Assembly: GCA_037975125.1 (NCBI GenBank)
Contig: CM075853.1
Location: forward strand, 74,108,609-74,172,608
From: Latrodectus hesperus
Lineage: Eukaryota; Arthropoda; Arachnida; Araneae; Theridiidae
DNA length: 64,000 bases
Direction of reading: 5' to 3'
Numbering within the stretch: position 1 is the stretch's first letter; each line of letters opens with the position of its first letter. Of the stretch, positions 14,072 through 29,786 are shown piece by piece. Below the pieces are notes generated by a model. It was not told the DNA's origin and made no database searches. It saw only the letters and a list, made by a program, of their open reading frames with translations. The translations under genes and the position numbers were made by a program.

Positions 14072-17000
14072 TAATACAAGCAACAGAATGTAACTAACAT
14101 TGAAAAACTATATATTTTATTCGTCAGTAATTTTTCGTCTTTAATTACTTTATGTTTTGTGCATTCGAAATTTTTAAATTTCATTGTATTTACTAATCAT
14201 AAGTGGATGAAAGTAAAGGTTGTTTATAAAATGTTGGACACATTTTGATGTTTAATATATAATTCATAAGATAATGAAGATATAAACAAAAAATAGTATT
14301 TATGCACACAATAACTCATATATTTCATTAATTGTGAACGTTGCCATAGAAAATTTTCTTTGAAATGTTTTCTTTGCTACTGAACAGTTTAAAGGTTTGT
14401 TCTAGAGTATCGTTTACAGAAGGAAAGTGTCGAATATTGATTCAAAAAAGATCAGGATTTCAGTCGAAATAGCCTCTGCAGATGCAGACATGACTGCTTG
14501 ATCATGCCTCGGGTGGCTCACTTGTGAAAATTCATTGACAAAACATTTTGAATCCATGTAATCATTATAGCGTTATCAATTTCAATTATTTTATTATTTA
14601 TTATTTTTATTTATTATAATTTATATATATAATTTAAATATTTCTATAAACATTTTAAAAACAAAATGAAAAGATTGAATGTCAGGATGTTAAAATTTAT
14701 TACATAGGTATTATTTCAGAATACTATTTTACCATAGCTTACTATGATGAATTATTAATGCATTTAGTAACTTATCAAAAATGGGTATTAAAATTGAAAA
14801 GAATAAATTTTATAATTGTGGGATTTTTTTATTTTTATTTACATTTTATTAATAACTTTAAAAAAAATTATGAAGTAATGAAATAAACTTAGATCTTTTA
14901 CCAAAATTTATTTTTAATTCCTGAGAGTATGTGCTATAATAAGATTCAACAAATAAATGTAATATAACCATTGTTCTAGATTAAATTTCAAATAAAATGG
15001 CTTAATCATATTAAATAAGGTTTTTGTATTATATTTAATCAAATATATTATAAATTAAATTAGACCAAACTTTTAACGCACATTTTTTAATCTTATTATT
15101 TTTTAATTATTTTAATCCGTATTGTATACCAATTGCTTTTATTTATCTTTATATATAATCATAACACCACAAAATTCTATTGTACTTATTACAGGATCAT
15201 TGATAAATTTAAATACAGTTTAGACACAAAACTGCAATAGCAATTAACTTAATATGTGCTCCTGAATTTATAACATGCATGTGGAAATATTAAATTAATT
15301 GAATCATGTATGTTGAATATGTCATTATGCTTATTGATGGTATCAGTAGAAATTAGATGCCTGTCTGATAATATATATTTTCTTTTCATCATTATTTGAT
15401 AAATGCTCCATTAAATAATTTTAATTTTATAGAAAAACTAAACAATGCTTTTAATTTAAATATATTTTTTAATAACTTGGTAACATTGCATTTTTTCTTA
15501 AGTAAAACACGCGTTCCGATCATTATTCTTGATTTCACTTTTTTGTACAATAAATACGTGCTCAAGCACACCTAAATAAAAGTGAGAGTGATTTTGTAAA
15601 GATTTGAAGATGATACATAACTTCCTTAAAAATTATCATAAGAAAAACTACATTTCTAAGAGAAACTAATTTGGCAAATTAAGCTCTGTGGTCTTAAGTG
15701 GGAAATATCTTAAACTGATTTAATATTACGATAATTTTATTTTTCTAAGACAATGTAATAGATAGCCTATTTTAGTTACGCGATAGCATTTTAATTTATT
15801 CAAAGAATTTTAATATCTATCGCTTAAATTACTTTCCAGAAGAACTTCACTTTTACAATTCGCTTTACTAATCTATATCAAACGAATGATCCTCGTGTTG
15901 ATAATAAACAGAATTGTTGGTCATAAATACTTTTCAGAAATAATAAATGTTTGTAGTAAGTATTTCATGTCTAATAAATTCCAAAAATCTATAAGTTTTG
16001 GTAATTGTTCAGCTGACATCAAAGTGAAGTTATAAAAATACATAGTTTATTTCCTATTTAATTAATACAAATTATCAAATTAAGGCAAAATTCTACTGAG
16101 AATTTGAACTGATATATTGAAATATTAGTCAGGGTGACGAAATTTGAAATTAAATTTTTTTTATCATATTTCAATGAACATTGTGCAATTTGAATACGGG
16201 ACAGATTTTTATTATTTTGGCAGTTAATTTTGGTAGAATTTGTTTAATATTTATAGCAAACAATTATATTAAAGCAACTTACTAAATTGAGAAAGATAAA
16301 ATGTTACAAAAGACAGAAAAGTCTCACAGGTCCATATAAATAACTTCAGAATTTTTTTATAAAGTGGCAATGAATCCTGACAAAAATTTGACTGGTGTTT
16401 TAATGTTTAATAAAATGACTGTAAATTTATACCTTCTTAGAGAATTAAAGTTTCGAAGTCCTTAGAAAACAGGGGTGTTGAAAAAGTTTACAAAATAATA
16501 TTAAAAGAATAGTATGATATTTAAGACAAAAATGTGAAAAATACTTTTCTGATTATTTACTTCGAATAACAAAATATAAAATTCTTGTTTTCTCATCTCA
16601 TTACCTAATCATGTTGGAGATATAAGCGAAATACTTATTCGTACACCTATCATTAACATAAGCCCAAATAACTTTTAATTATTAAAATTAATATAAATAA
16701 ATTCATATTTAATTGAATAAAAAATAGATATTTAAATAAACTGCAATTAATGTGAAGAAGAAGGCGTTGAACATATCCATTTATAACAATAAACCAAATG
16801 GTAAACTTAAGGATAATTACAGTAAAATGTTATTAAACGTAAAACTGCATTATTAAAAAGCGTGTAAAATTATTAAGACGAATTACGAAGAATTAAAAAC
16901 TTTGGCAATGGTAGTCAAATTTTTTAATTATAGAAGTAAAATTATTTTTGTTAATTCCACTTAAAATGTTAATAGAAATCAAATGGTAACTGATAAAGAA

Positions 17001-17756
17001 ATAATCAAAAATGGAGCATTTTAAATGCATCATGAATTCTCTTTCAATTTTTTGCATCCATATGTTTGTTTTAATTCTTTTATCGTCTCATTTAATTTTT
17101 TAAATTTCCAATTTAATTTTCTATTGCATATTACTCGGCTTTCAGTAGATTTTTTTATATAATAGCTTAAAAATTTGTATTCATAAAAGCTTGGTGGAAG
17201 AATCAAGCTTTTAACTGGAAGAGCGTTACATTATTTGATTCTACTCTTGTTTTAGTAACAAAGGTCATATTTATATTCTTATTTTCTGCTTTCTGATATG
17301 TCGACAACGCGATGCTTGGTAATTTTTTAAATCCTATGCCTTGTGAGATGTGAATGGTGTCCTATAGATATAAGACGTATTTTAATAGGATTCTGAAAGT
17401 GCTGTAAATGTTTACTTCATATTGAAGTCGGGGAATTCTTCAATGTTGGGAATTTTAAATGTAGGAACAGCATTTCTGTACGTACTGTGTACGTATGTCT
17501 TCCACTACGTATTGTGAACAATGTTCATTGTTTATTGAGTACAACAATAAATTTAATGAACAAAAACTTCAATGATTCTATCTGTTCTTTAAATCCAATT
17601 AATAATCAACTTCAATCACTTTTCAAAAGACAATTTGATTTTAAGCAAGTTTGCATTTCATACAACTTTAAAATGAAATAGAGGATTTTTTCTGGTGATT
17701 TACATGATGATTACTGAAAACATAGAAATTGTTTTATTTAAAATTAATTACATCAA
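14072..17756. other. Gene-free AT-rich region
   Basis: No supported gene or element over about 3.7 kb. A slightly GC-richer patch near 14440-14520 has no readable frame. Confidence 0.5.
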
Positions 17757-17805
17757 CTACATAATTCAGTATATACTATGTTAATTGATATACTGAATTA
17801 TGTAG
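17757..17805. repeat. Perfect 18-bp hairpin
   Basis: CTACATAATTCAGTATAT (17757-17774) and its exact reverse complement (17788-17805) flank a 13-nt loop. Confidence 0.85.
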
Positions 17806-18877
17806 CTGGACAATCGTTATCATACATAGTTCATAATTTGGGAATCATTATCTTAAAATAAGATAATTTTGATAATTTTCGTAAAAAACATTCAATCATT
17901 TCTTTTCTAATTTATATCAATATATTTCGATACATACCTATGTTTTGAAATTTGTATTCAATCCTGTTCTCCTTAATGAAATAACCTTTAGTTTCACATG
18001 TAGTATCATTTCTTCTTTAAAGACTTTTCCGTACATTTCCTCTCTAAATCACATTTTATTTGTCTATCATAAAGTATAAAAATATGTTAAAAAGATTGTG
18101 CACTCAAATGCTCATTTATTTTATTCATTACCCATTTGTATCTTTACAATATAAATCTTTCTAATAGTAAAATAATTAAAAATTCAAAAGTAATTCTGAT
18201 AAGATTCTAAAATAATTATGAATACTTTTGAATTGATAATAATTATGCCATAATATTTTAAGATAGAAAAAATACATTACTGATTGAAACAACTTGTCAA
18301 TATTCGAAGAAAAAGCAAATCACGATATCCCATTTATAGTACACAGCAGTAAAACAGGAAGGAATAATTAAAGTTGTATTTGGTTAAAAGAACGCAAGAA
18401 AATGAATTTCCACATAGGGATTAAAATTAATAATATAATCAACGTCAGTAATGCAATCAAGCATTAAACTGAACTGAGCTTAGAAAAGAAATTTATTTAT
18501 TTCATTCTAAGTGGCATGCGTTAATTCTGCGGAAAAAAAAACTATTTTCATAGTAGCTATGGCAAAGCAGCTCGCTAACCGTTATGCATCTTTTAATGGA
18601 TGTTATCGAGTGGTTTAAAAATATAAAGAACTGCCAGACGGAGAAGAAATCGAAGAATCCTATTTTATTTGAATCAGATTCAGTTTGCTATGAATACGAA
18701 TAAAGATTAAATTTATTCATTAGCACTTCACAAATCAAGAATGGAATTTTGTTTGCTTTCTCGGTTTCATCATGTATATAATCTTTTAGCAATTATTTAA
18801 ATTTATTTCTCATAACCCATGAACTAACTTTAATTGATAGGTACAGAGAAAATCATGTCCTAAAATAATTGCCCGTA
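17806..18877. other. Gene-free AT-rich spacer
   Basis: No supported gene or element. A slightly GC-richer patch near 18550-18670 has no convincing frame. Confidence 0.5.
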
Positions 18878-18905
18878 ATATATATATATATATATATATA
18901 CACGT

Positions 18906-18966
<61 letters not shown>
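18878..18966. repeat. (TA)n microsatellite with CACGTATACA interruption
   Basis: Alternating TA interrupted once at 18901-18909. Confidence 0.95.
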
Positions 18967-18969
<3 letters not shown>

Positions 18970-19022
18970 GATGATATAAGAATATACTATATAAAATATA
19001 GTATATTCTTATATCATCTACT
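18966..19022. repeat. Perfect 26-bp hairpin abutting (TA)n
   Basis: Bases 18966-18991 (starting AGTAGATGATATAAG) are the exact reverse complement of 18997-19022, separated by a 5-nt loop, TAAAA. The arms are not simple TA: they include GTAGATGATATAAGAATATAC. This is among the longest perfect inverted repeats in the window. Confidence 0.9.
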
Positions 19023-19948
19023 TATTATAATGAAATTTTAAAATTTGATTCTTATACATCTGAAATTATATTCGTCATCCTTTTATAATTAAACATTTAG
19101 TATCTCATATAGAAAAGCCCCTTAACATAATCAAAGTCTATTTTCAAATAATTACATGGCTTTTGAATATTTTAACAAAAATTAAGACTAAATTTCTACT
19201 TTATATTTTACACATTTATAATAAATTTTCTCAAAATGATGATTTAATTGTTTTGATATTTCTACATAATTCCTGAATCTCTACATACATTTGTTGTGCA
19301 CATAATATAATACTACATTTTATATCATGTTTCAGATTTGAGTTAAATACGTATCATATCAAATTTTATTAAAACTAATACAAATAAAAAATTTTATTAA
19401 ATTTTCTTTTTTAGTTCATTGAAACATTTCAGAAACAGCCATGTCAGTTTTGCAGACTTCACATAATGTCTACAATTTATTACATAAAAGAATAAAATAC
19501 TTTTGTTAAGAACTTTATATAATTTCCTAATAGTTAATTGATTTTTATATTTTCTTAATTCTGAAAAGTTATTAAGTACTTGATTCTAAGTCATAATGAA
19601 ATTAGTATTCCTTTATAATTGAAATGATATTTTTTGTCAGTTTTAATGAATCATATAAATATAGTTGATTATAAATGTTGAAATTTTGTTGATTTGTAAT
19701 ATATATTGGAGAATCCTTGGATATGATTCGTTACTCTTTATAACATAAAATGTCTTCTGTTATTAGTAAATTAACATATAGTGAGTATAAAATCATTAAA
19801 TTTATACTTGTCCCTACAATTTTATTAATAACTATCATTACCTACAAAAACATACATTTTTACGTAATATGATTAAATATAAAAATAAATTTTATTAATA
19901 ATTTTATAATATTATTAATGCTACAGGTATGCAGAAAATTTTTCTTAC
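19023..19948. other. Gene-free AT-rich spacer
   Basis: No supported gene or element. Confidence 0.5.
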
Positions 19949-20048
19949 CTCCATTTTTGTAATTAGAATCAAAACTGGAGGCAGATTCTTTAAACTCTTT
20001 TTTGCCAAGATGAAAGTAAGCATTATCCTCAATTATCATGGGTCTTAT
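19949..20048 (-). CDS. Tentative coding exon, function unknown
   Basis: On the minus strand an open frame including RPMIIEDNAYFHLGKKEF and then ASSFDSNYKNGG runs directly into a textbook splice donor, AG|GTAAGAAA (intron would begin at 19948). Its residue composition is more balanced and hydrophilic than the usual AT-driven open frames here. The 5' boundary is weak: an AG at 20049-20050 has a poor pyrimidine tract. I recognise no domain. It could be one exon of a split gene, or a chance open stretch; transcript data would decide. Confidence 0.22.
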
Positions 20049-20050
20049 CT

Positions 20051-21554
20051 TTATAAACAATGCATTCCTTTTGTATAGTCTCTTAAAGAATTTATCACTA
20101 TTTTCAATGATAAACTTAAGTAATATTTTGAATTCAAATATTTTATTTAAAGAGAAATATTTTAAATAGTTTTGAAAACAGTCAAACTTTACGTATTATA
20201 CACACATATATAAACCAATGTGTAGTCTTATACTTGATCATCCCAGGTATATAGAATGTATACCTTACATAAAAATATCTAAAGGGACATAAAAAAATAA
20301 AAAGTAACATGCTTATTCAGCATTAGCAAATCTAAACAATTCAATTGAAATGTAGAAGTAACTCTTTCTTTCAAAACTTTGGAAGATTCCTTAGTTCAAG
20401 CTGCAAACAAAGGGAACCAATAAAATTTTAACCAGGAAAATTGAAATATTCATAGTTCGGGGAATACTGAATACATAAAAATTGAAAACCTAAATAAAGA
20501 TGTAATTGAATCAATGTGTTTTGTTGTAAAAGGTTTAAAATACACTTAGTGCGATTGAGTTAAGCTTTAATATCCTCCAGTGAAAATTGGAGCCATAAAA
20601 ATATAATTATGTTTAACCCAATCGGAAATTTTTTAGTTTTAATTCACAGGCCATATTCCGTAAATTTAGAAAATAATATTTTAATTTCTTCTAAATATTC
20701 AATTCTATTTTTCGAAGCAATAAATTGATCATTCTCAAATTATCTCCTGAATGTGACATTAAAAGAAGTATTACACAGACCAAAATGCAGTGCTTCCAAA
20801 GAGAAAGATTAGCTTATCATGAAATTAAGCAGTGAAATATGCAATAAAGGATATAGCATATTTTTTTGTTGTTTGATCATTTAAAGATGGAAAACTATTC
20901 ATTGTTCTCCACTCAACAAATAATTTCTTAGCACTGAATTCAATGGCGAAAGCTAGTTGTTTTTAGAAGCTCTCATGTGTCCAAGTTACAACATATGCTA
21001 AATTTCAGATTTAGCAAATTTTAATCTATCTGGAACTAATCTCTAAAGTTTTATTGTAACTAAAAATCTTCCATTAACAATGTGAACCTTTTATAAAATT
21101 TACTCAAAAATTTACCGTAAACATTATATATAACATTACGTTTCACGGAATATATATTACAAACACTTAGTTTCGCAGGATATTTTAATCGAGGCAGAGA
21201 ATTAATAAAATATCTTTACGAATATCAAGTTAAAAGTTATTAAAAGATTAGAAACTTGCTCCTAAAGTTGCTCATGGAACATCATAAATATAAAAATTAT
21301 AAGTAAAATTTATGTTTAAACAAAAGTTGAGGTTTAATGTTTGTCTTTTATAAATATTTATCTTACTACTACTAGAGAGAGCAATAACAAATATTCTTAT
21401 AATTTCTTTATGCTTATAGCTACTTTAGAAATATAAGATGCTAATATCTGAACAATCAAAAATCACTTTTCTGCTGTATTTATCTTTTTTTTTATTAGCT
21501 GAAGAATAGAAAGTTGCGTGTCATTTTTTTCTCACTGATGTTTTTCCGTGAAGC
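20051..21554. other. Gene-free AT-rich region
   Basis: No supported gene or element. Confidence 0.5.
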
Positions 21555-21607
21555 AATGGAATTCATTGCTCTCTTCTGAAATCCAGAAAAAAGCAATGAA
21601 TTCCATT
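21555..21607. repeat. Perfect 16-bp hairpin
   Basis: AATGGAATTCATTGCT (21555-21570) pairs exactly with AGCAATGAATTCCATT (21592-21607) across a 21-nt loop that itself contains a short inverted repeat (TTCTG/CAGAA). Confidence 0.85.
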
Positions 21608-25090
<3,483 letters not shown>

Positions 25091-25122
25091 TATAGGGTTT
25101 GTATGTATATGTATTGATGTGT

Positions 25123-25443
25123 TGTTGTTGTTGCTTATGATACTTGGACATGCCAAGCTCGCTTATGCCGTTGGTTTTGCGAATTTAAGTCAATAGGGAG
25201 CGTCTTTCGTTTTGGATCAGAGCACCACGAAGGTGAAAGTACGATTTTGCTCTATTAAGGTGCCTCGTAATTTTGAATCACGGTCAGGTTACGAGGCCAC
25301 ACCTGAGCTGGCACCCTCCTCTCCACATCCACCCCACACCGACGGAAGGACTTTGGACGTCACAGATTAACGTGGACACGTCCCCAACCCACGGAGCTCC
25401 AGCAACCCAGTGAACCGTACACCGTTTTCACCCTCCCAACCAC
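25123..25443 (-). mobile_element. SINE sharing its 3' domain with the 13.8-kb SINE
   Basis: Read on the minus strand, the 3' part (25133-25265) closely matches the SINE at 13760: AGAGCAAAATCGTACTTTC, ACGAAAGACGCTCCC and GCGAGCTTGGC, then an AACAACAACAACA tail. The 5' part is unrelated to that SINE and GC-rich. It contains a weak tRNA-like segment (CTGACCGTGATTCAAAATTACGAGG) that may be a decayed B box. Direct repeats ATTGATGTGT (25113-25122) and ATTGACGTGT (25444-25453) look like a 10-bp target duplication with one mismatch. The element is therefore probably complete, with a different head joined to the same tail. Confidence 0.75.
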
Positions 25444-25454
25444 ATTGACGTGTG

Positions 25455-26354
25455 TTTGTGTGTATATTTTGCTTAACTAATTATAAAATAACTTGTACTA
25501 AAAGCAAATTTAATATTAAGTGAGGTATTTCATAATTAATACAATAAGCCAAGTATTCATTTTTAATAGCATAATTAATTAACTAAGCAAATTTAAAGGA
25601 ACAAATAAAATTTTATTTAAGGTTTATATATCAGATAAAACAGTAAAGATGTATAACATTTAAAGATGAAAATCGAAGTATTAATAGCTCGATTTCAATT
25701 CTTTGAATGATGATCTGCTCTTCGACAAGATTTGATAAATACGTGTGATCTCAGTAGAGCATTCCGTCTTCGCTTCAAATGTTGTTGTTGTTGTTGTTGT
25801 TTTTTTTTTTTTCCTAAATATATTTGTAGCATTTTTTTTTTAAATTTAGAAACTTTTATGTCATTAAGATATATTTTGGTAGAATTGGCACAATAATGCA
25901 ATGCAATCATTGAAATTGCTTTTCTTGCAATGATTGAAATTGTTTTATGTTGTATAACTACATAAGTCGGATAAAATGTAACATTTTTTTTATTTTGACT
26001 AATAACGCTTCCCATATATCATTATTTATCATATGTAGAACGAGCAGATTTACAATAACTTTTAGATGAAGTAAAGAGCATTAATAAAAATTGATATTCA
26101 TAAATTTTCGTTAATTTTGAAATATCTTTACGGGAATATCAATGCTATGTATTGATTGTAAAATATCTAAAAATGATTCAAACTAATTCAAAATCATCCA
26201 TAAGATACATATTTTTAGAAATTAATAAAAATTAATATTTTAAAAAACTTGACTCATTCATTCGATAAAATTATAGCTTTGACACCATGATGTATTCTGC
26301 CTAGTAGCCTAAGTAAACTATTTTAATTTCCACCGCATAATTGCTTTTCGAAAG
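25455..26354. other. Gene-free region with (GTT)n and T-runs
   Basis: (GTT)n followed by a T-run spans 25780-25813. The minus open frame through it (Q-rich) is a repeat artefact. No supported gene. Confidence 0.5.
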
Positions 26355-26435
26355 ATTGTTATTCAACAATGGTTGGGATCAAACCCGGGACTTTATGCTC
26401 TGATAAACATTGTTTCACCATAAGGACAAGGTTAG
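26355..26435 (-). mobile_element. Possible tRNA-derived SINE head, decayed
   Basis: On the minus strand TTATGGTGAAACAATG lies about 35 nt before GGGTTTGATCCCAACC, which resembles a B box (GGTTCRANNCC). Spacing and order fit a tRNA-like RNA polymerase III promoter. Neither a body nor target duplications could be recognised, and the segment cannot fold as a complete tRNA by eye. Confidence 0.35.
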
Positions 26436-26774
26436 CACTTAAAAATGTAGCTAGACAGTAACATGAAAAATGTTTATCAAGTTATATAAATAAAAATATA
26501 TTACCACATGCTTATGAACACAATACATATTTCTTAGAGTCGAAAAACTCTTAAGTAAAGGAAAAAAATAAAACTATTCTTCAAAAAAATAAAGTACTGA
26601 AACGGCTGAAGAAAAAAATGTTTACAAAATAAAATGAAATTTCCCACCAGACTAACACATATAAAGTAGAAAACCCAAGAGTAAAATCTATGTATTGTTA
26701 TTTTCATTTTTGACTTGATAAACACAGAACATTATGGTTTAGTAGAACATTTAGCCAAAGAATTTTCAGATTAG

Positions 26775-27378
26775 CCCGTTACCGCCCTGTGATCTATTTA
26801 TATAGATCACCTCCCACTCAGAACTCCCAGTGAAAACGATATATTTTAATCACTTCTTATTGTTATTGGCTGGTTTCCTTGCACATGTGGCCACATCCCC
26901 AAACGAGATTTGAAGCATTCTTTCTCAGAGCAATCCAGCAGCTAGCGTCTGATGTTCGCCATTTTGAAGATTCAAAGTGCAGCTTTCAATTTTGTATCCA
27001 ACAGAAAAAATTTAAATTTTAAAAACTTTAAATTTTGAAAACTGATTTTTTATGTGTTTTACAATTTCAATACCTCTTTAATTATTCTGGCTTATTTATA
27101 TTAGAAAAATAACTGTTTTTATTATTAAATGTAAGTTTAAACATGCTGATCTATAAAGATATCGCTAAGCATTAGTGGTAACTAATATCAATTTTTTCTC
27201 CGTTTCATTTCTTCCAGAATGTTATGCCGTAAAGTATTTCACACCGCCGAAGAAGTGTTAGAATATGTTTTCTAAGGAAATAGAGTCTGCTTTACCGCCT
27301 GATGTGGATGTATACATATATCATACAATGAATAACAAATTTGTTGCTAAAAATCCCAAAAAAATTAACAAATCCTGA
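26775..27378 (+). pseudogene. Possible piggyBac-like remnant (left end and N-terminus)
   Basis: From an ATG at 27219, directly after a splice-acceptor-like TTTCTTCCAGA, the frame reads MLCRKVFHTAEEVLEYVF then a stop. After a one-base shift it continues EIESALPPDVDVYI (27277-27318). This is the look of the N-terminus of piggyBac-type transposases (a short RKxFxTAEExLExxF block followed by acidic residues and a PPD segment). About 440 bp upstream, TTAGCCCGTTACCGCCC (26771-26787) resembles a piggyBac left terminus next to a mutated TTAA target. The DDE catalytic region is not found downstream. This could also be an exon of a domesticated copy. Recognition is from memory. Confidence 0.4.
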
Positions 27379-29486
27379 TTTCAGGGAAACATTTTCAAAT
27401 TTTATCTTTACTTTTGTTTTTTTAGAAGAAAACATCAAGCTATTTCGAAGGAACAGTGAGTGTTTTGGTGTTTTGTTCAAGCTTGTAGTCGAACTTTAGA
27501 TCTTTAAATTGTTTTAGAGTAAAATATTCTACTCTTATTTCAATCAAGAAATGAAATATTAATTTCCTAAAAGAATACATTTTTTATAAGTTAGATTTTG
27601 GAGACTCATATTTGCCTTAATTATTTTTTCATTTCTTAATTTTCATTACTTTAAGTCATTTACAGTCGTATAACGAGCTTCGTCTGTCTTTCTCTCTGAA
27701 AGTAGAAAATATCTTAAATATCTTGTTAGTAAACAAAGTATAACTCAAAGCTATTTAATAACTAAAAACTAGGCTTTCTTTTTAATTGAGTATTTTATAA
27801 CATAATTTCGAAACATTATATGCTTAGTAATAATTGACCTAAATGTGATATTATAACTTACCTAAGATACGATTTTAAATTGTTACATTCTCAACAAAGA
27901 ATACAGTGAAGTCTTAAAAGAAAGAAAAAGGGGTCTTGAGCTTAAAATAGATTAAACTAAACTTAAGATAAAAGTAAACAGCTTTCAGTGTTATCATTTT
28001 ATAAAATTGAAAATTATCAAATTAGAGAAAATAAATAATTGTACAACTGAAAATATGTGAGAATTTATTGCATTTTATTGAATTCTTCATTTTATAAAAT
28101 TTTATAATATTATAAAGTATTGAATTTGTAATACTAAAATTGTTTTAAAAATTACAAGTTTATAATGTGTGCATTTGTACCATTGAAAAAAGAAATAAAT
28201 GGAAGATTAAATAAGGATTTGTAATTTGATTACTTTTTCATCCCAGTGACACATTTCTCAAAAGAAAATTCTTCAATTATGATAAATTCTTTAAAATGGA
28301 ATCCATTATTTATTTTGTTAATTTTTATTTTATTATAAATTATTTTGTTTATTTTGGTAGGGGAATTCACGAATTGTTGAAATGGAAACCAGAGCATTCA
28401 CAATTCATAAAGAACTTAAATTGTAAGGCAATGGTTCTTTTATAATTGTAAATAAAGAAAATATAATACTAATACTAGTATTAGCTATTAGGATTTGGGT
28501 TTAGGAAGAAAAGTTTTGCTGTGAGGGGTCTATAATTTAAAAGAGTAATAATATTTATGAAATGTTAATTTATATTTATAAATATCTCCTTAAATTTTTG
28601 TAAAGGAATTATTTAATAAAGAGTGTTATTTGCAATAACTTTATATTAATGAGACATTCATTTGATTTTGATGTAGATGCTGACGTAACCGTTTTCCTTT
28701 TATAATTATATGTGGCACTTATTTAAAGCATGTATACATAAAAATATTGTACATACAATATTATAAATGATGTATACATCAAATATTGTATATATTTCAA
28801 TATATAAAATATAAAAATATTGTAATTTAAATTTCCGCATTTTTTATGGTAAGTGAGAACATAATTTGTTTGACAAAATTTTTCAAAGTTTATTTAAATT
28901 TTGTCTTATTTTCTTAAAAATGTAAATTCATCTCTTTATGGATGCATGTTAAGACAGGGAATTAAGCAGTTTTTATTTTGTAAATAAATAAATTAGTTGT
29001 AATCATTTACCAAATATATGTTATTTGATTTTAGATTAACTTCAGGCAAAATTTATAACATGCATAATATTTTCTATAAGGGGCTGATTTATACTGTGAT
29101 ATTTCGGAATCGTTTTTCATATCATCTTGCTAAAAAACTGATTAACATAACGTGGCTTAAAATTTTTTCACATTTACTAGTATTCAAAATTCCTTCTTAT
29201 CTCAATATTAACTTGTATGTGGAGATCAGTCTTATTTTAGAAGTTTAATAGTACATTTTTGATGTAATTTTCATATTATTCAAAATTTAAAATTATCAAC
29301 ACCAAATATACAAAGATACTTATATTTTCTATGCAAACTTAAAAGCAGAACAATTATAATAAAATTATTTAATAATTCTGTCATAGATGCCATAAAATTC
29401 AGTGGAAAAGCGATTCTATCTTATCTTATTTTTTAAATATCACCCAATCTGATAAATGATTGTGAAAAAGAATGAAAATAATTACT
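27379..29486. other. Gene-free AT-rich region
   Basis: No supported gene. The open frame at 29018-29248 is AT-driven and lacks features. Confidence 0.5.
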
Positions 29487-29492
29487 TTTATT
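29487..29492 (-). terminator. Candidate polyadenylation signal of the precursor gene
   Basis: AATAAA on the minus strand lies 295 bp beyond the stop codon at 29787-29789. A variant ATTAAA lies nearer, at 29598-29603. No transcript evidence is available. Confidence 0.3.
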
Positions 29493-29786
29493 TTATAAAA
29501 ACACAAGACATCTCAACAAACTCTATACACATTGAGAATTTAAAACCTGAATGAATAGAGAGTCCATATATAAACAAAAATTGAATTTTTAGAAGTTTTT
29601 AATACTTTTCATTTACTTAAATGCAAAATAATGTTATAACAACAATAAAGTTCTATTTTATATATCTTTACAATAATCATACAGAAACACAAAAACAATT
29701 ATTATGAGAAATCCAATTCTGTATTTTGAATTGAGAAATCGTTGTTGAACGATTTTGAAAAAGAAAGGAAAACATCACTCTATCTG

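Noticed and set aside
25695..26015. 106-codon minus frame with a poly-Gln run
   Set aside because: The Gln run comes from a (GTT)n plus T-run microsatellite; the rest has no domain.
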